Assembly (NCBI GenBank): GCA_025464735.1
Contig: JAODMX010000422.1
Location: forward strand, 1 to 5,870
Source of the DNA: Frondihabitans sp.
GTDB lineage: Bacteria > Actinomycetota > Actinomycetes > Actinomycetales > Microbacteriaceae
DNA length: 5,870 bases
Direction: 5' to 3'
A program made the translations under genes and the position numbers. The first letter of the stretch is position 1; each line of letters starts with the position of its first letter. The notes below the pieces were generated by a model. That model was not told the DNA's origin and ran no database searches. It was given only the letters and a program-made list of their open reading frames with translations. Positions 5,565 through 5,870 of the stretch are shown here, piece by piece.

Positions 5565-5594
5565 TTGAAACGGTCGTGCTCGTCAGTATAGGAT
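5565..5594 (+). promoter_or_regulatory. Promoter of the ABC transporter ATPase gene
   Basis: TTGAAA (5565-5570) is a good -35 element. Downstream are two overlapping -10 choices: TATAGG at 5587-5592 with a 16-base spacer, or TAGGAT at 5589-5594 with an 18-base spacer. Either starts transcription near 5600 and leaves an untranslated leader of about 75 bases before the ATG at 5674. I saw no convincing minus-strand promoter for the oxidoreductase in the same region. Confidence 0.5.
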
Positions 5595-5673
5595 CGGGCC
5601 ACTATCCGCGAGGACGGTACTCGTAGGTGATCAGTCCGGCTCCATTCCGTCCCAACCGACCCGAGGCGCGCAG

Positions 5674-5870
5674 ATGACAGTAGCTCCCGAGACCAGTTCG
5701 ACCACGAGCGAGCAGGCAACCCCAGCACGTGAGGACGACGCGAGACATCCGGCCATCCGTTTGGACGGAATCGGTCGTCGTTTCGGTGACACCGTCGCCG
5801 TGTCGCGGATCGATCTCGAGCTAGCCGCGGGGGAGTTCTTCGCTCTGCTCGGCCCGTCCGGGTGCGGCAA
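5674..5870 (+). CDS. ABC transporter ATP-binding protein, PotA-like, N-terminal part (3' truncated by the window)
   Basis: The first 65 residues of an ATP-binding subunit are visible, and the gene runs off the window. After a poorly conserved, Thr/Ser/Glu-rich N-terminus of about 25 residues comes the typical ABC start: IRLDGIGRRFGDTVAV at 28-43, whose aromatic Phe37 should stack on adenine (A-loop). GEFFALLGPSGCG at 53-65 contains the Walker A motif, cut just before its lysine codon is complete. EFFALLGPSGCGK is characteristic of the PotA/CysA/UgpC-type importer ATPases, especially polyamine (spermidine/putrescine) ones. A GAGG ribosome site lies 7 bases before the ATG. The divergent amine oxidoreductase supports polyamine uptake. 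Other substrates of this ATPase subclass (iron, sulphate, sugars) cannot be excluded from the fragment alone. Confidence 0.88.
   Translation, partial: MTVAPETSSTTSEQATPAREDDARHPAIRLDGIGRRFGDTVAVSRIDLELAAGEFFALLGPSGCG

Noticed and set aside
1..5870. CRISPR arrays, tRNA or rRNA genes, insertion sequence ends, attachment sites
   Set aside because: I looked for regularly spaced repeats, tRNA-like cloverleaf ends, transposase motifs and terminal inverted repeats, and saw none. The only hint of phage origin is the C-terminal region of the M15 peptidase.

Overview
The window is a dense, GC-rich piece of bacterial chromosome, most likely from an actinobacterium and possibly a Microbacteriaceae-like one. 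The support is high GC with GC-rich third codon positions, GTG and possibly TTG starts, apparent leaderless transcripts, a DhaM that ends after its HPr domain, and a Tat-exported peptidase. The family-level placement is inference. Nearly all of it is coding, and no gene-free stretch exceeds about 220 bases.

Region 1 (1-1013, plus strand) is the end of a PTS-dependent dihydroxyacetone kinase operon. It holds the C-terminal part of DhaL (ADP-binding subunit), then DhaM, the phosphoryl donor, as an EIIA-Dha/HPr fusion. DhaK presumably lies upstream, outside the window. Phosphate would pass from PEP through Enzyme I to the HPr domain, then to EIIA-Dha and to DhaL-bound ADP, and finally to dihydroxyacetone on DhaK.

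Region 2 (1023-3703, minus strand) reads from right to left: lipoprotein A, a Tat-exported M15-family D,D-peptidase, lipoprotein B, and a YchJ/UPF0225 SEC-C protein. Lipoproteins A and B are diverged paralogues that I cannot assign to a named family. Both end in a cysteine and share one internal cysteine. The peptidase starts 10 bases after lipoprotein A. Lipoproteins A and B are preceded by nearly identical -10 elements placed so close to the start codons that leaderless transcripts are expected. This lipoprotein/peptidase/lipoprotein cassette is the least explained part of the window and is probably a cell-envelope module.

Region 3 (3822-4013, plus strand) is a 63-residue single-pass membrane protein with the best ribosome binding site in the window. 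It is transcribed divergently from lipoprotein A.

Region 4 (4032-5870) is a FAD-dependent amine/amino-acid oxidoreductase on the minus strand. It is divergent from the start of a PotA-like ABC transporter ATPase on the plus strand, which runs off the window. Together they suggest polyamine (putrescine/spermidine) uptake and oxidation, sharing a 220-base control region that contains a promoter and small repeats. Both convergent gene pairs (dhaM with the SEC-C gene, and the small membrane protein with the oxidoreductase) meet at short GC-rich hairpins that include stop codons.
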